From Lentisphaerota bacterium (GTDB taxonomy: Bacteria; Verrucomicrobiota; Lentisphaeria; Oligosphaerales; JABHEG01): a stretch of DNA of 64,000 bases. The stretch spans positions 1 through 64,000 of the forward strand of contig JABHEG010000127.1 of NCBI GenBank assembly GCA_018676675.1. The letters run 5' to 3'. This document shows, piece after piece, positions 1-14,133 of this stretch. Below the pieces are notes generated by a model. It saw only the letters and a program-made list of their open reading frames with translations, searched no databases and was not told the DNA's origin. The translations under genes were made by a program, and so were the position numbers. Within the stretch, counting starts at the first letter, position 1; every line of letters starts with the position of its first letter.

Positions 1-19
1 CGCGCCGGAGGCGGTTCAC

Positions 20-310
20 ATGCAGCCGTTCAGGAAGCACCGCGGCACGGTTGCCCAATCCATACCGTGGGCGGCGGGGATGGAAGCCGTCCTGGAGGCA
101 CTCGAACGAGAAAAAGCTTGTGGCATCGGAGCACTCAAGAATGCCACGGCAAGTCTCTGGCCGGACGGGAAGGCCCCCCAGAAAGACATGATGGTCTACG
201 AGGTACTGCGCGCCCTGGCTCAGGATGGACAGGTGCGCTTTGAGAACCGCCGCGTACCTGGTGTCCTTGAAGGGACAGACGCCCCCTTCCGGGTGGCGAT
301 CGGGATCTAA
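20..310 (+). CDS. Small hypothetical protein, possibly winged-helix
   Basis: I do not recognise this 96-residue protein. Residues about 24-75 are helical and end in a short strand-rich part (VRFENRRVPG), a pattern compatible with a small winged-helix fold, but this is only a guess. The ATG is preceded at 7-11 by GGAGG with an 8-base spacing, a good ribosome binding site. The same frame is open to the window edge, so a longer protein starting upstream cannot be excluded. Its stop is two bases before the next gene, so it heads or continues the plus-strand operon that runs to 8624. Confidence 0.5.
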   Translation: MQPFRKHRGTVAQSIPWAAGMEAVLEALEREKACGIGALKNATASLWPDGKAPQKDMMVYEVLRALAQDGQVRFENRRVPGVLEGTDAPFRVAIGI

Positions 311-312
311 GA

Positions 313-552
313 ATGGCTGAAGCGGATCTGCCCTCTGCGGAGAGCATGCTCAGTTACCTCGAAGAGACGCGTGCCATGACGATGGCGTGGATCGACACGT
401 GCGCCGAAGAGGGCCTCGACCGGCGCACGGACGGGGAGGAATGGATCCGGCTGGAGCAGATCGTGTACGCACTGCGCCATCTGCAGCACCACAGTGGGGA
501 AGTATGCGCTTACCAGAAACAGTTCAACCACGACCAAAATCAGTGGACGTGA
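313..552 (+). CDS. DinB-like fragment (C-terminal half)
   Basis: The 79-residue product resembles the second half of DinB/YfiT-type four-helix proteins: an amphipathic helix around residues 10-30 (MLSYLEETRAMTMAWI), then a helix at 43-70 with the LRHLQHHSGEV signature whose histidine normally helps bind a metal. Typical DinB proteins are 150-170 residues, so the first two helices and their histidine are missing. The gene begins two bases after the previous stop and its TGA overlaps the GTG start of the next gene. It may be a decayed remnant or a minimal version; the metal site would be incomplete as it stands. Confidence 0.5.
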   Translation: MAEADLPSAESMLSYLEETRAMTMAWIDTCAEEGLDRRTDGEEWIRLEQIVYALRHLQHHSGEVCAYQKQFNHDQNQWT

Positions 553-3347
553 CGTCGGGGGCAGGAGGGGACCTGCAGACAGCGTTCCTCAACGCCCTCA
601 GGAAACGGCGGCGGCGTTGGCAGAGCGGGCTCCTGGTCGCCCTGCTGCTGCGGACCACGGGGGTCGCCCTACTGGTGATTCCGGCACTGGCGGTGGCCGA
701 CTTCCTGTTCGCTCTGCCCGCACTGACCCGAGTCTGGGCCGGGCTGGCAGCCATTGCCGCCCTGCTTGCGATGGTGGCCCGGAAGATCTGGGAGGTCTCC
801 CGTCTGGCAGATAAGGATGCGGCAAGACGGATTGATCAGCAGGAAACGGACCGACGCCACACCGTGCTGAGTGGTCTCGAGCTGATTGCGGGCGGCCGCG
901 GGGAACGGCCGGAGGCAGCCGGAATTCTCGCGTACCTAACGAGGACAAGCGTTCAGAGGGCCACCGCAGCTATTGGGCGGTCGCCAATGAACCGGGCCTG
1001 GCCCAGGACTCAGTTGCGGCGACGGGGTCGGGCCGTAGCCATCCGGACAGTCGTGGTTGCGGCCGTTGCGCTGGTCGGGTGGCCGATCACCAAGGTGGTG
1101 TTGCCCCGCGTTGTTCTTCCTCAGCGAGATATTCCGCCTTACACCCACTACCGGTTTGAGGTGACTCCGGACCCCGCCACGGTGGTCTATGGGGGATCGG
1201 TCGAGTTGGCCGTCGATGTGACCGGTGGCCAGCTCACGGAGCCGGTTCTCCTCGTCACGCGGTATGGTGGTGCCGCGGAACACCGTGCGACGTGTTTCCA
1301 GGAAGGGGAGAGTCGATACGCTCAACGTCTGGAGGGCGTGGTATCTCCGATATCGTACTGCTTCCGAGCCGGCCGAGCCCGGACGACCTGGCGCCACGTA
1401 ACCATCCTGCTGAAACCCGAGATCACCGCGGCACGGCTGTTTGTGGCCCCGCCGGAGTACACACGTGAAATGCGGCGTGAGGTGCCGCTCAGCGGAGAAG
1501 ACATCCGGGCAGTGAAAGGCTCCTCCGTTGAGCTGCACCTCACGAGCAACCGGCCACTGGCCGATGGGGCTCTCAGCCTGCGAGCAGGGGAAGGAGCGGA
1601 CCCGTTTGCGGAGTACGCAGGGGAGGGGATTGGCACACACACCGTCGCGTTCAAATGGCCACTGGAACAAACCAGTCGGGCCTCTGTGACCGTACGCGAC
1701 GCCCGCGGGACAGAGAGCGAGGAACCGTTCATTCTCCAGCTGACGGCGCTGCCTGACACACCACCGTCGGTGAGTCTGAACGACCCGCCCCCATTCGCCT
1801 TGGCCACACCCCGGGCTGTTCTCGCGCTCAGAGGCACGGTCGAGGACGACTTCGGACTGCGCCGGGCTGACGTGGGACGGGGCGTCCGCGGCTACCGGGA
1901 TCGCCTGCTGCCGCTGGCCAAGGCTGGAGGAATGCGACGGATGGACGTCGAGGAACGCGTGCACCTGGAACGCTTGGGAGTCACCCCCGGGGATGTCCTG
2001 GAGTTCTACCTGGAAGCACGAGACTCCAACCCTGACCTGACCGGCGTCACGGCCTCGGAGATCGCGCGGGTCAAGATCATCTCGGATGAAGACTACGCCG
2101 CATCGCTGCGACTCCAGACAACGCTCGAAGAACTCGTCGGACGGTATCGGGCGGCAGCAGCAGCAATGGACAAAGCAATGGAGGAACTCCGCAAGCTGGA
2201 GGAGATGAGCCGGCAGGAGGGCGCCGATGAAAAGGCGTTGCAGGAACAGGCCAAACGGGCGGCCGAAGCGTTGCAGGCGGCTGAAACGCTGCACCAGGCT
2301 CTGGCAGACGACGTCGCCGCTTTCGACCTGGAAAAGGACCTCGCCAATACGCTGAGGTCAACGTTCGCCGACCTGCATCACTCCCGCCTGCGGCTGGAGC
2401 GATCAGGCGGCGGGACACCGGCTGAAATGGGAACGCTGGCAAAGGACCTCCTGGCCAAACTGGGGCAAGGGCGAACGGCCCTGGCCAAGGAGGAACGGCG
2501 GGCAGAGATGGTGGCCTCAGTCGGTCGGGTCATGGAGTGTGTGGGAATGTACCAGGAGATCGTGCAGCGGCAGACAAACCTGGTCCGAAAACTGACGGGA
2601 ATGGCGCAGCACCAGGCTCTGACGGATCCCGACCTGATGCGTTCTATCGCACACATCCAGAGCGCCATCCGGGAGGATCTCCTGACGTTCGTCTCCGAGC
2701 TCGGAAAACGAGCGGAAGCACTCCCTGATGAGTTCGTCGAACTTCGCGACAGCGCCAGGGCATTTGCGGCAGCAGTCGGTGAACTGCAAATCCCGGACCT
2801 GATGCATCAGGCCGCGGCGGCGGCCGAGAATCGGGATCTGGGTGGAGCCAGGCGACACGCAGAAATCGCGCTCGAGAAGCTGAAACTGTTGCTCGACGAC
2901 TGCGGCGGGACCGGGTTCGGGGGGCTGGCTCAGTGCAAGCTTGCTTTCAAGGTCCCCAAAGGGCTCAGCTCAACCCTGCAGCAGGTACTTGACGCCATGG
3001 GCAAAGGTGGACTTGGCAAGCTGGGATCCGGTCTCGGAACGAGTGGATGGGGGGGGGCGAGCGGGGGCGGCAGTGGCTACGCGATGAACGCCTACTCACC
3101 GATGAACGTACCACTGATCGGGAGCCCCCGGCATGGTTTGGCGACGAGCCAGCGGACATCAGGGGGAGGCGGGGCCGGCAAGCAGTGTCCGGCTGGTGCA
3201 GCCGGTCGCAGGCCGCCCCCCGAGGAGGACAGGATTCAAGACACCTCTGAACGACAAATCGGGGCCGATGCATTGCGTCGACAGGCCGTTCCCCCGAAGT
3301 ATGAAGAGGCCGTCAGGCGTTACTTTTCGGAGGACCTGAACGAATGA
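549..3347 (+). CDS. DUF4175-like large membrane protein
   Basis: A 932-residue envelope protein. I place the start at the GTG at 549, which overlaps the upstream TGA (GTGA); the frame is open further upstream but the residues there are the shadow of the DinB-like gene. Two hydrophobic segments lie at about residues 26-75 and a third near 160-185. They are followed by a long extracytoplasmic beta-rich region, a charged coiled coil near 520-590, more helices, and a Gly/Ser-rich stretch (bases about 3000-3180). This layout matches the DUF4175 family, commonly encoded beside MoxR ATPase, DUF58, vWA and DUF4159 genes in planctomycete-like bacteria. Function is unproven; a role in envelope assembly or stress is inferred from that context. 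Confidence 0.65.
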   Translation: MTSGAGGDLQTAFLNALRKRRRRWQSGLLVALLLRTTGVALLVIPALAVADFLFALPALTRVWAGLAAIAALLAMVARKIWEVSRLADKDAARRIDQQETDRRHTVLSGLELIAGGRGERPEAAGILAYLTRTSVQRATAAIGRSPMNRAWPRTQLRRRGRAVAIRTVVVAAVALVGWPITKVVLPRVVLPQRDIPPYTHYRFEVTPDPATVVYGGSVELAVDVTGGQLTEPVLLVTRYGGAAEHRATCFQEGESRYAQRLEGVVSPISYCFRAGRARTTWRHVTILLKPEITAARLFVAPPEYTREMRREVPLSGEDIRAVKGSSVELHLTSNRPLADGALSLRAGEGADPFAEYAGEGIGTHTVAFKWPLEQTSRASVTVRDARGTESEEPFILQLTALPDTPPSVSLNDPPPFALATPRAVLALRGTVEDDFGLRRADVGRGVRGYRDRLLPLAKAGGMRRMDVEERVHLERLGVTPGDVLEFYLEARDSNPDLTGVTASEIARVKIISDEDYAASLRLQTTLEELVGRYRAAAAAMDKAMEELRKLEEMSRQEGADEKALQEQAKRAAEALQAAETLHQALADDVAAFDLEKDLANTLRSTFADLHHSRLRLERSGGGTPAEMGTLAKDLLAKLGQGRTALAKEERRAEMVASVGRVMECVGMYQEIVQRQTNLVRKLTGMAQHQALTDPDLMRSIAHIQSAIREDLLTFVSELGKRAEALPDEFVELRDSARAFAAAVGELQIPDLMHQAAAAAENRDLGGARRHAEIALEKLKLLLDDCGGTGFGGLAQCKLAFKVPKGLSSTLQQVLDAMGKGGLGKLGSGLGTSGWGGASGGGSGYAMNAYSPMNVPLIGSPRHGLATSQRTSGGGGAGKQCPAGAAGRRPPPEEDRIQDTSERQIGADALRRQAVPPKYEEAVRRYFSEDLNE

Positions 3348-3977
3348 ACTGGAACCCACGCCGCGTTTCCCGATACATGCTGCTCGCCGGGATGACGATC
3401 GTGCTCCCGGTGTCAGGGAAGGACGCACCGATACAGTGCGGCAACCTGATCTACGGGGGGACGCACACATCGCGCTGCTTCAGTGATGAATTCCTTACGG
3501 CCGTTCAGAGGAAGACGGCTATCGGGACCGCCCGGCGTTTCCGCAGCGTCAAACTGGCCGCGGACGAGCTCTTCAAGTACCCCTTCGTCGTCATGACAGG
3601 CGAGGCCGGCTTCCATCTGACCGCCAAGGAGCGGGAAAACCTGAAGCGCTACCTGGAAAATGGGGGCTTCCTGCTCGCCTCTGCGGGGTGCTCAAGCGAG
3701 AAGTGGGACCGATCGTTCAAGAAGGAGATGGCGTCTGTCTTTGAGAAGGCACCCATGAAAGAGATCCCCATGGATCATGCCATCTTCCGCTCCGTCGAGA
3801 CGATCAAGCGCCTTGAGCTCCACCATCCAGCGGAACCGGCCCGACTTCAGGGCTTGGAGATAAAGGGCAAGATCGTGTGTGTCTACTCTTCACACGGGCT
3901 GAATGACACTGAACATGCGGCGGGTTGCTGCTGTTGCGGCGGCAACGAAATCGAGAATGCACTTGATGTAAACGTGA

Positions 3978-4006
<29 letters not shown>
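3344..4006 (+). CDS. DUF4159 family exported protein
   Basis: A 220-residue protein starting at an ATG that overlaps the previous stop (ATGA). An N-terminal hydrophobic stretch (residues 12-24) looks like a signal peptide. The core (NLIYGG, FPFVVMTGEAGFHLT, LKRYLENGGFLLAS) matches DUF4159, a class-I glutamine-amidotransferase-like fold that usually lacks a catalytic triad. A run of four cysteines (AGCCCCGG, near residue 196) near the C terminus is unusual and could bind metal. DUF4159 and DUF4175 genes are habitual neighbours, which supports both calls. The biochemical role is unknown. Confidence 0.75.
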
Positions 4007-8624
<4,618 letters not shown>

Positions 8625-8643
8625 TCACCGGTCCAGGAGGCGG

Positions 8644-9423
8644 TCAGTCCTGACTTTTCTGGCGAAGTGCGCCGCGGTAGGCACGAGAGATGCGCCAGAG
8701 ATCCCAGGGGACTCGGGGGAGATAACCGAACGTCACCTTGGACTCCCCCTTGTCTTCCCACACGCTGAGGGGCAACTCGTACAGGGCGTCCTTCGTCCGG
8801 GCATGGCCAATAGTGGAAATGAGGCGGGCAATCAACTCGACGTCGAAGAGCCAGCGAGAGATGAAGGGCTCCAAAAACAGCTCCCTGGCAAGCTCCGCCT
8901 GGATGAGTTTGGCCCCACACTGCGTGTCGTATACAGGCAGATGCAGGAGAAGACTGGCCGCCGTGGCAAACAGGCGGCCGAAGTAGTGCCGCCACCAATG
9001 ACGACGCACGTCAGCCCCCATCCGACAGATGCGGCTGCCGCAGATGAAACGGCGGTCCTCCTGCTCCGAAGCCGACGCCAGGAACGCCGGGAACTCGGTA
9101 AGAGGGGTGGCAAGATCGGCGTCCCAGTAGCCTACGTAATCAGGTTTGTTCTCGGCGAGAACAGCGTTCACTCCGGCCCTGACGGCTTCTCCTTTGCCGA
9201 CGTTCACCGGCAAATCCAGCATCATCACGCGTTCGGGAATCTGCTCAGCAATCTCCCCCATTCGCTCAGCAGTGCCATCCGTGCTGCCGTCATTGACAAG
9301 GCAGATCCGACAGGCAGGATTGGCGCGCAGGAAAGCAAGGAAGGGAGCAGGGGAAAGGCGAGTTCCTTCGTTGTAACACGGTACGACAACATAGGCGATG
9401 GGGTCGGTCATGGAATGCTCCAC
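8644..9423 (-). CDS. Family 2 glycosyltransferase (dolichyl-P-glucose synthase-like)
   Basis: A 259-residue GT-A enzyme: YVVVPCYNEG at 11-20, LVNDGSTDGT (nucleotide binding) at 42-51, NVGKGEAVRAG, and a DAD metal motif in YWDADLATP. The later RMGADVRRHWWRHYFGR and YDTQCGAKL blocks resemble polyprenyl-phosphate glucosyl/mannosyltransferases, except that I see no C-terminal membrane anchor. It likely transfers a sugar from a nucleotide donor to a lipid or glycan acceptor on the cytoplasmic face. The GTG start at 9423 has AGGAG five bases upstream, better placed than for the internal ATG at 9411. It begins one base after the stop of the 1304-residue gene and closes this minus-strand operon. Confidence 0.85.
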   Translation of the reverse strand: MEHSMTDPIAYVVVPCYNEGTRLSPAPFLAFLRANPACRICLVNDGSTDGTAERMGEIAEQIPERVMMLDLPVNVGKGEAVRAGVNAVLAENKPDYVGYWDADLATPLTEFPAFLASASEQEDRRFICGSRICRMGADVRRHWWRHYFGRLFATAASLLLHLPVYDTQCGAKLIQAELARELFLEPFISRWLFDVELIARLISTIGHARTKDALYELPLSVWEDKGESKVTFGYLPRVPWDLWRISRAYRGALRQKSQD

Positions 9424-9424
9424 G

Positions 9425-12400
9425 CTACTCCTGCGTCAGTTTAACGCGCCACAGACGCGGTTCGTTCGTAAGGCGGGGTCGGGGCCAGGGAGACGCAGAA
9501 AGGTGCTCCAGAAGACCTGTAATGGCGTCCTGAACCACATTTTCGGGGGGCGTGAACCCTCCGATCCGCCACAGCCACCCCCAACCCTCACAACGGATGG
9601 CCGACAGGAAGCCGTCCCGGGTGCCACGGAGGAGGACGGTATCTTCGCGTCCCCCTGCGAATGGTCGTTGGACACCGACGAGAGCGGCACGCAACCGAGT
9701 GGATCTCTCAGGCCCCAACCAGCTCTCGCCCACGTCTGTCACTCTGCACGCCTGAACAGGCGCGTTCACATCAAGCCCTTTGCACGCAAACCCCAGACGT
9801 CGAGCCCCCCCTGGGCCCACATGCTTCCTCTTCCAGCCCCCTTTGTCGTCGCGGGCCGCACAGACATGGAACGAGTACCCGCCAGTCTCACACCAGATCC
9901 CGCCGGTCCGGACGTAGGAGCGAATGGCGTCAAGGACGGCGTCGGCTTGAGCCAGCTCCGGCGCGTAGAACACCTCTCCTCCCGGGTTGATAACCGCGAA
10001 GGGACGCTCGGACGTCGACGCACGGAGAGCAGTCAGGACGGCTTGGGCAGAACGCAGTCTCGTGATGCTGAGCCCGAGGCGCTTGAGTTTCCCGCTTGCC
10101 TGCAGGGCGTTGAACAAGCTCGCAGCCGACGCCTTGACCCATGAGGTCGGGGCGTCACCACCCGGGTCGATGACGGCAATGCTGGTCGACCACGCGGTCC
10201 ACTCCGCGGGGGGCTCGCGGCCGGCCTCGTCCGGCATGGCGATCGCCCCGCGGGCAGCCGACGCTGACGGCAGTACGAGTTCAGCCCACTGGGCAGAGGC
10301 ACGGGTAAGGGTCAGAGGGAGAACGGGGCCAGTCTGTGTACCGCTGTCGGGGACAAGCTCACGGATGCTTCCTGCGGGCAGGCCAACAGAGGAAGGGAGG
10401 GGAATGCGTGCCCTGCTGAACGGCGGAGCCAGCAGCGTTGCGGAGTAGCCCCCAACGGTCTTCTCCATAACGAAGCCAAGTGGGGCACCAGAGGCGGCTC
10501 CCGGGCGGACAACCACGCCGGCTCTAACCTGCGGCCCCCACGCGTAGAAGCCGGGCCCCGGGATGGTCAGCATCGCGTCAGCTTCCGGGGGCGGTTCGAC
10601 GGTTGTGCCGGTCAGTGCGGAAGCAAGGTCTGTGGGGGGGCCTCCCGTACGCGCCACGACAACGACCTCGGGGTACCGGGCGACGAGCGTATGGTTGGCC
10701 GTTGGGTCGAGTTCAGTTGCGAAGGGGTATCTGTGCTGGAGCAGGGGCTGTCCCGCGTACCGGGCACAGAGCCCCTTCTGAACCGCGTCGAGCCAGAAGA
10801 GCCAACGGCGCGGGCCGGGCCGTCTCAGGGCACCAAGGTCGGTGCGCTGACTCAAAGAGTAACCGAGCCCGACGGCGTAAGCCAGGCGTTCAGTGTCGGT
10901 GATGAAATGCCCCAGGTCATGGAACGTGAAGAGGGCCTTATCATGAGCCAGGTACTGCATCATCGGGAAGATGGCCCAAGTGTCATTGGGAAACCGGAGG
11001 CGATTCATCGAGCGTTCATGGCGCGCTCCGGATGGCACAATGGCCCAGCCCATTCCGCAGAGCATGGTCTCAAACTCGATAACCCGGTCGTAGCCGTCTT
11101 CAGTCGCCAGCGGCACATGGCGGGCATCTTCCATGGAAAGGCTGTGCATGCCGTCGAGGCCGGCTGTTTCGGTGGGTGCAGCCGGGTGATAGTCCCAACG
11201 CCACGACCGGGCTCCTACCTGATCCTGCAGGAGGATATCGCTCGGGTAGGTGACCGTCATCTGCCGACGAACCACTCGGTGCGCCGCTTGCACAGCCGGG
11301 TCCCAAAAGCAGACGCGGTACCCCTCATTGCCACCGTAGCTTTCCCTCTGGAGCCCGCCGGAGCGGGTGCGGGAAAGCGGGTCCTCACCCTCCCGCAGGA
11401 ACGTCGGGCCTTTTGGACCGATGCACCACCACGACGCGTTCGTGTAAGGCATCATCAGGTGCCCCAACTCCTGACCACGCCGGTAGAAGGTGGAGAGGTC
11501 CTGTGGAGTCCCCCATGAGACCCGCGGCGGCAGGTGGTCCGGGTACTGCTTGTCGAACCCGCCGTGCAGGTACTCGTGGAAGTGGACGATGCTCCGACCC
11601 GGCAGGTGGTCGAGGGCTGCGATCTGCTCAGCGGCCGTCCGGCCCCCCAGACGAACGAGAACGGCCCCACAGAGAGGAGACAGCTTTGCGGGAGGGACTT
11701 TCTCGGCCAAAGGTGTCTTCAAGCCAATCGCGGCTCCGTAGAGCGAGAGCGCTTCCGGGGCCGATGGCCCGGGAAGCAGCCGTACAGGAGGAGAACGCCA
11801 CGTATCGCCAGGCTCAACCGCAGCGTGCCAACCATGTGTGAAGTAGCCTCCCCTCTCGTCTCCTCCCGTCTCAAGGGACGCGGGAGTGAGGAAGCGGGGC
11901 GACGACGAGGCCGACGTCCACGGTGCGGTGAGAACCGGTTGCACACCAAAGATGGCCAGGGAACCGGCTGTGCTGTCGAGGTGGAAGAAATCGGCATTCG
12001 CCGAGGGATACTGCTCTGAATATGCGAGAAAGGGCTGCGGCGTCAGGACGTAGTAGAATGGATACCCTCCCACTTCCCACCAGATCCCGCCACGCCTGAC
12101 GAAATCCCGGATGCGCGCAACGTCAGCTTCCCAAGTGGTGCTGTCTCCGGTGGGCAACCACTCACCATAAGGATTCAAAATCATCTTGAAGCGGTCGTCC
12201 GAAAGAGCCTGGCGCAAGGCAGCCGCGGACGTGATCGTCTCGTAGACCGCTCCGCATGCCCGAACAAAAGGAGCCCCTGAAAGGAGGTCCTTCCACCGAG
12301 AAACAGGCGTAGATGTCCAGCCGCCGTTCTCCGGACCGTTGTGCAGTGCAATGACGGCCAGTCGTTTCCCCTGGAAGGCGTTTAAGCGGCGGATCGAGAG

Positions 12401-13339
12401 CGCCCGGCTGGCCTCAAGAACCATGGCCGTTTGGCTGCGCGAATCCAAGTCCGGCCGGCGACCGTCTCCCTTCCCCGTAAAACGGAGAAGCAGCCCGGTT
12501 CCGCCCAGATCACTGCCGCAGAGCGCCGGACCGTTGTCGCTCTCCACCAAGACCAGCGGCATGTGCCCCGCGGCGGGCGGGCGGTTGATGACCATCGCAT
12601 GCCCCTCGATCGTCTTGATCACGGCTTCCGGGAACCACTTCCGGCCGAGCGGCGTCACCCGGAGCGAAGTGGCGGATAGGGCGTCCTCGAGCTGGTGCAA
12701 GCCCTCCCCAAATAGGTGCTTGTAGGGCCCAGGGCCCACGGCGGTTCGGCCGTAAGCAGTAGCATCCCTGACGTTCTGGCGCCGGAAAAAGGACTTGGAA
12801 AAACACACGCCGACCGACTTGCCGGCCCGTTGCGGAAAGGTCACGCTGCGCACGGTCTCAGGAGGGAATCGCAACACGGCGGGAGCGTCGATTCGCAACA
12901 GCGGCTTGGCTGTATACTCGACCGCAGCCACCAGATCGATCGATGTGAGACGGGGGATGATCTCGACTTGCACACGGAGATCCGGAGCGGAGAAGGTCAG
13001 GACCAGACGGCCGGCGACGGCGAGCCACTCGTGGGTCATTTTACCGGCCGAGGGAGGCGCCAGGAAGGCGTTCGAGTCAACCTCGGAACCGTCCGCGAAG
13101 ACGATCCGCCAAAGAAGCTCTGACTCCCCGAGAATCGGGATCCCTTCGGAGGCCGGAGCGGAGAAGTGGAGCAGTCGCCCGTTCGTCGCCGACCACGTCG
13201 TCCGAGCTACGGGACTGACCAGAGTGAGGCCCGACTCAGCGCCTTCGAAACGGACCGCCTGACGGCCAGGCTGGGCCTGGAGGATTGTTGCCCCGGCAAG
13301 CATGATTCCAATGGCAAAGCGGATCACGTCAGGCTGCAT
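9425..13339 (-). CDS. Giant secreted protein, putative glycoside hydrolase-like core
   Basis: A 1304-residue protein with an N-terminal signal peptide (residues 1-22, ending near LQAQ). Residues about 25-330 look like an all-beta galactose-mutarotase-type domain. The region 590-830 (SIVHFHEYLHGG, LGHLMMPYTNASWW, YPSDILLQDQVGARSW) resembles a TIM-barrel glycosidase of the DUF6259 kind, with candidate acids in DQVGAR and SMEDARH. Two copies of a related segment flank this core: 386-431 (ILNPYGEW, RRGGIWWEVGGYPF) and 1114-1160 (VINPGGEV, RTGGIWCETGGYSF). Polysaccharide degradation is inferred, not proven. The start is two bases after the EF-hand gene's stop. Confidence 0.6.
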   Translation of the reverse strand: MQPDVIRFAIGIMLAGATILQAQPGRQAVRFEGAESGLTLVSPVARTTWSATNGRLLHFSAPASEGIPILGESELLWRIVFADGSEVDSNAFLAPPSAGKMTHEWLAVAGRLVLTFSAPDLRVQVEIIPRLTSIDLVAAVEYTAKPLLRIDAPAVLRFPPETVRSVTFPQRAGKSVGVCFSKSFFRRQNVRDATAYGRTAVGPGPYKHLFGEGLHQLEDALSATSLRVTPLGRKWFPEAVIKTIEGHAMVINRPPAAGHMPLVLVESDNGPALCGSDLGGTGLLLRFTGKGDGRRPDLDSRSQTAMVLEASRALSIRRLNAFQGKRLAVIALHNGPENGGWTSTPVSRWKDLLSGAPFVRACGAVYETITSAAALRQALSDDRFKMILNPYGEWLPTGDSTTWEADVARIRDFVRRGGIWWEVGGYPFYYVLTPQPFLAYSEQYPSANADFFHLDSTAGSLAIFGVQPVLTAPWTSASSSPRFLTPASLETGGDERGGYFTHGWHAAVEPGDTWRSPPVRLLPGPSAPEALSLYGAAIGLKTPLAEKVPPAKLSPLCGAVLVRLGGRTAAEQIAALDHLPGRSIVHFHEYLHGGFDKQYPDHLPPRVSWGTPQDLSTFYRRGQELGHLMMPYTNASWWCIGPKGPTFLREGEDPLSRTRSGGLQRESYGGNEGYRVCFWDPAVQAAHRVVRRQMTVTYPSDILLQDQVGARSWRWDYHPAAPTETAGLDGMHSLSMEDARHVPLATEDGYDRVIEFETMLCGMGWAIVPSGARHERSMNRLRFPNDTWAIFPMMQYLAHDKALFTFHDLGHFITDTERLAYAVGLGYSLSQRTDLGALRRPGPRRWLFWLDAVQKGLCARYAGQPLLQHRYPFATELDPTANHTLVARYPEVVVVARTGGPPTDLASALTGTTVEPPPEADAMLTIPGPGFYAWGPQVRAGVVVRPGAASGAPLGFVMEKTVGGYSATLLAPPFSRARIPLPSSVGLPAGSIRELVPDSGTQTGPVLPLTLTRASAQWAELVLPSASAARGAIAMPDEAGREPPAEWTAWSTSIAVIDPGGDAPTSWVKASAASLFNALQASGKLKRLGLSITRLRSAQAVLTALRASTSERPFAVINPGGEVFYAPELAQADAVLDAIRSYVRTGGIWCETGGYSFHVCAARDDKGGWKRKHVGPGGARRLGFACKGLDVNAPVQACRVTDVGESWLGPERSTRLRAALVGVQRPFAGGREDTVLLRGTRDGFLSAIRCEGWGWLWRIGGFTPPENVVQDAITGLLEHLSASPWPRPRLTNEPRLWRVKLTQE

Positions 13340-13341
13340 GA

Positions 13342-13914
13342 TCAGTTCTTTGCTCGCTTGCTCTTGGTAACACGCCTCCCGCGCTTGGCAAGCTGTTCCT
13401 TTGCCACGGTTACTTCCTCGGGCGAGAGCGCCTCGTCCCCATCCTTGTCAAAGCGTCGCAGGAGGTACTCGTTGTACTGCTGGCAACGTTCCCCGACTTT
13501 GTCCCACGCGCCCTGCCATTCCTCGTCGGTAATCATCCAGTCGCGGTTTCTGTCATACGGCTGCACGCCCATCAGCGCCCACATGAACTCGCGAACCTTG
13601 CGCCCTTCCTCCGGACTGAATTCTCCATTACCATCCGTATCAAACGCCTTCTTCAGGACGGCCAGGGCCTTGGCGGCATTCGTCTCCATCCGCCCCATCC
13701 CCGCTTTGAATTCCTCCTCCTCGATCAGGAGATCCTTGTCCGCATCGAAGTATCGGACTTGCATGAAAGAGCTGGGGAACACGGCACGCCCGGCATAGCC
13801 GCCCTTACCGGAGGCAGCGGCCGGTTGCTTGCCCTTTGCCGGGGCCGTCTGCGCCTGGACAGACGGCATGGACAGTAGAGCGATGGCGACGACCAGACGG
13901 GCAATTGCTTTCAT
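13342..13914 (-). CDS. Exported four-EF-hand protein
   Basis: A 190-residue protein with a signal peptide (MKAIARLVVAIALLSMPSVQA) and four EF-hand loops: DADKDLLIEEEE at 57-68, DTDGNGEFSPEE at 92-103, DRNRDWMITDEE at 121-132 and DKDGDEALSPEE at 156-167. Most calcium-ligand positions are intact; loop 3 carries Arg at two positions and may bind weakly. The tail is very basic (KRGRRVTKSKRAKN). The start is set by AAAGGAG nine bases before ATG 13914. It probably binds calcium outside the cytoplasm. It is the first gene of a three-gene operon with the giant secreted protein and the glycosyltransferase. Confidence 0.88.
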   Translation of the reverse strand: MKAIARLVVAIALLSMPSVQAQTAPAKGKQPAAASGKGGYAGRAVFPSSFMQVRYFDADKDLLIEEEEFKAGMGRMETNAAKALAVLKKAFDTDGNGEFSPEEGRKVREFMWALMGVQPYDRNRDWMITDEEWQGAWDKVGERCQQYNEYLLRRFDKDGDEALSPEEVTVAKEQLAKRGRRVTKSKRAKN

Positions 13915-14133
13915 GCGAACAGGCTCCTTTGGGATGGGCCGGTGGCCGGGGTAAGCCACGTTGCTAGTCTCAGAACGAGAGTAGTTTAGCCCACAAAGTG
14001 GGGTCCTTAAAGGGCGATGCATGGAAGAAGGGGGGCTCCGGACGCGACGGGGCACGCTAAGCGACGAGGGCGCTGAGAGGGGCGTTGATAGAGAGTCGAT
14101 ATGTCCAAAGGGGGCAAATCATGGCGAGAGACG
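13915..14133. other. Divergent intergenic region, left part
   Basis: No gene is visible here. It must hold the promoter of the minus-strand EF-hand operon, although I could not single out convincing -35/-10 boxes. A small inverted repeat, CCCAC-AAA-GTGGG, lies at 13990-14002. The neighbouring stretch up to 14453 is less G+C-rich than its surroundings and carries the repeats and promoter listed separately; 14186-14352 shows no feature I can name. Confidence 0.4.

Noticed and set aside
387..548. N-terminal extension of the DUF4175-like protein
   Set aside because: These codons overlap the DinB-like gene out of frame and are Arg/Pro-rich; GTG 549 gives a normal membrane-protein start with a GTGA overlap.
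936..2294. 452-codon open frame antisense to the DUF4175-like gene
   Set aside because: Composition is Arg/Gln/Phe/Cys-rich noise; the plus-strand frame has membrane and coiled-coil organisation and fits the operon.
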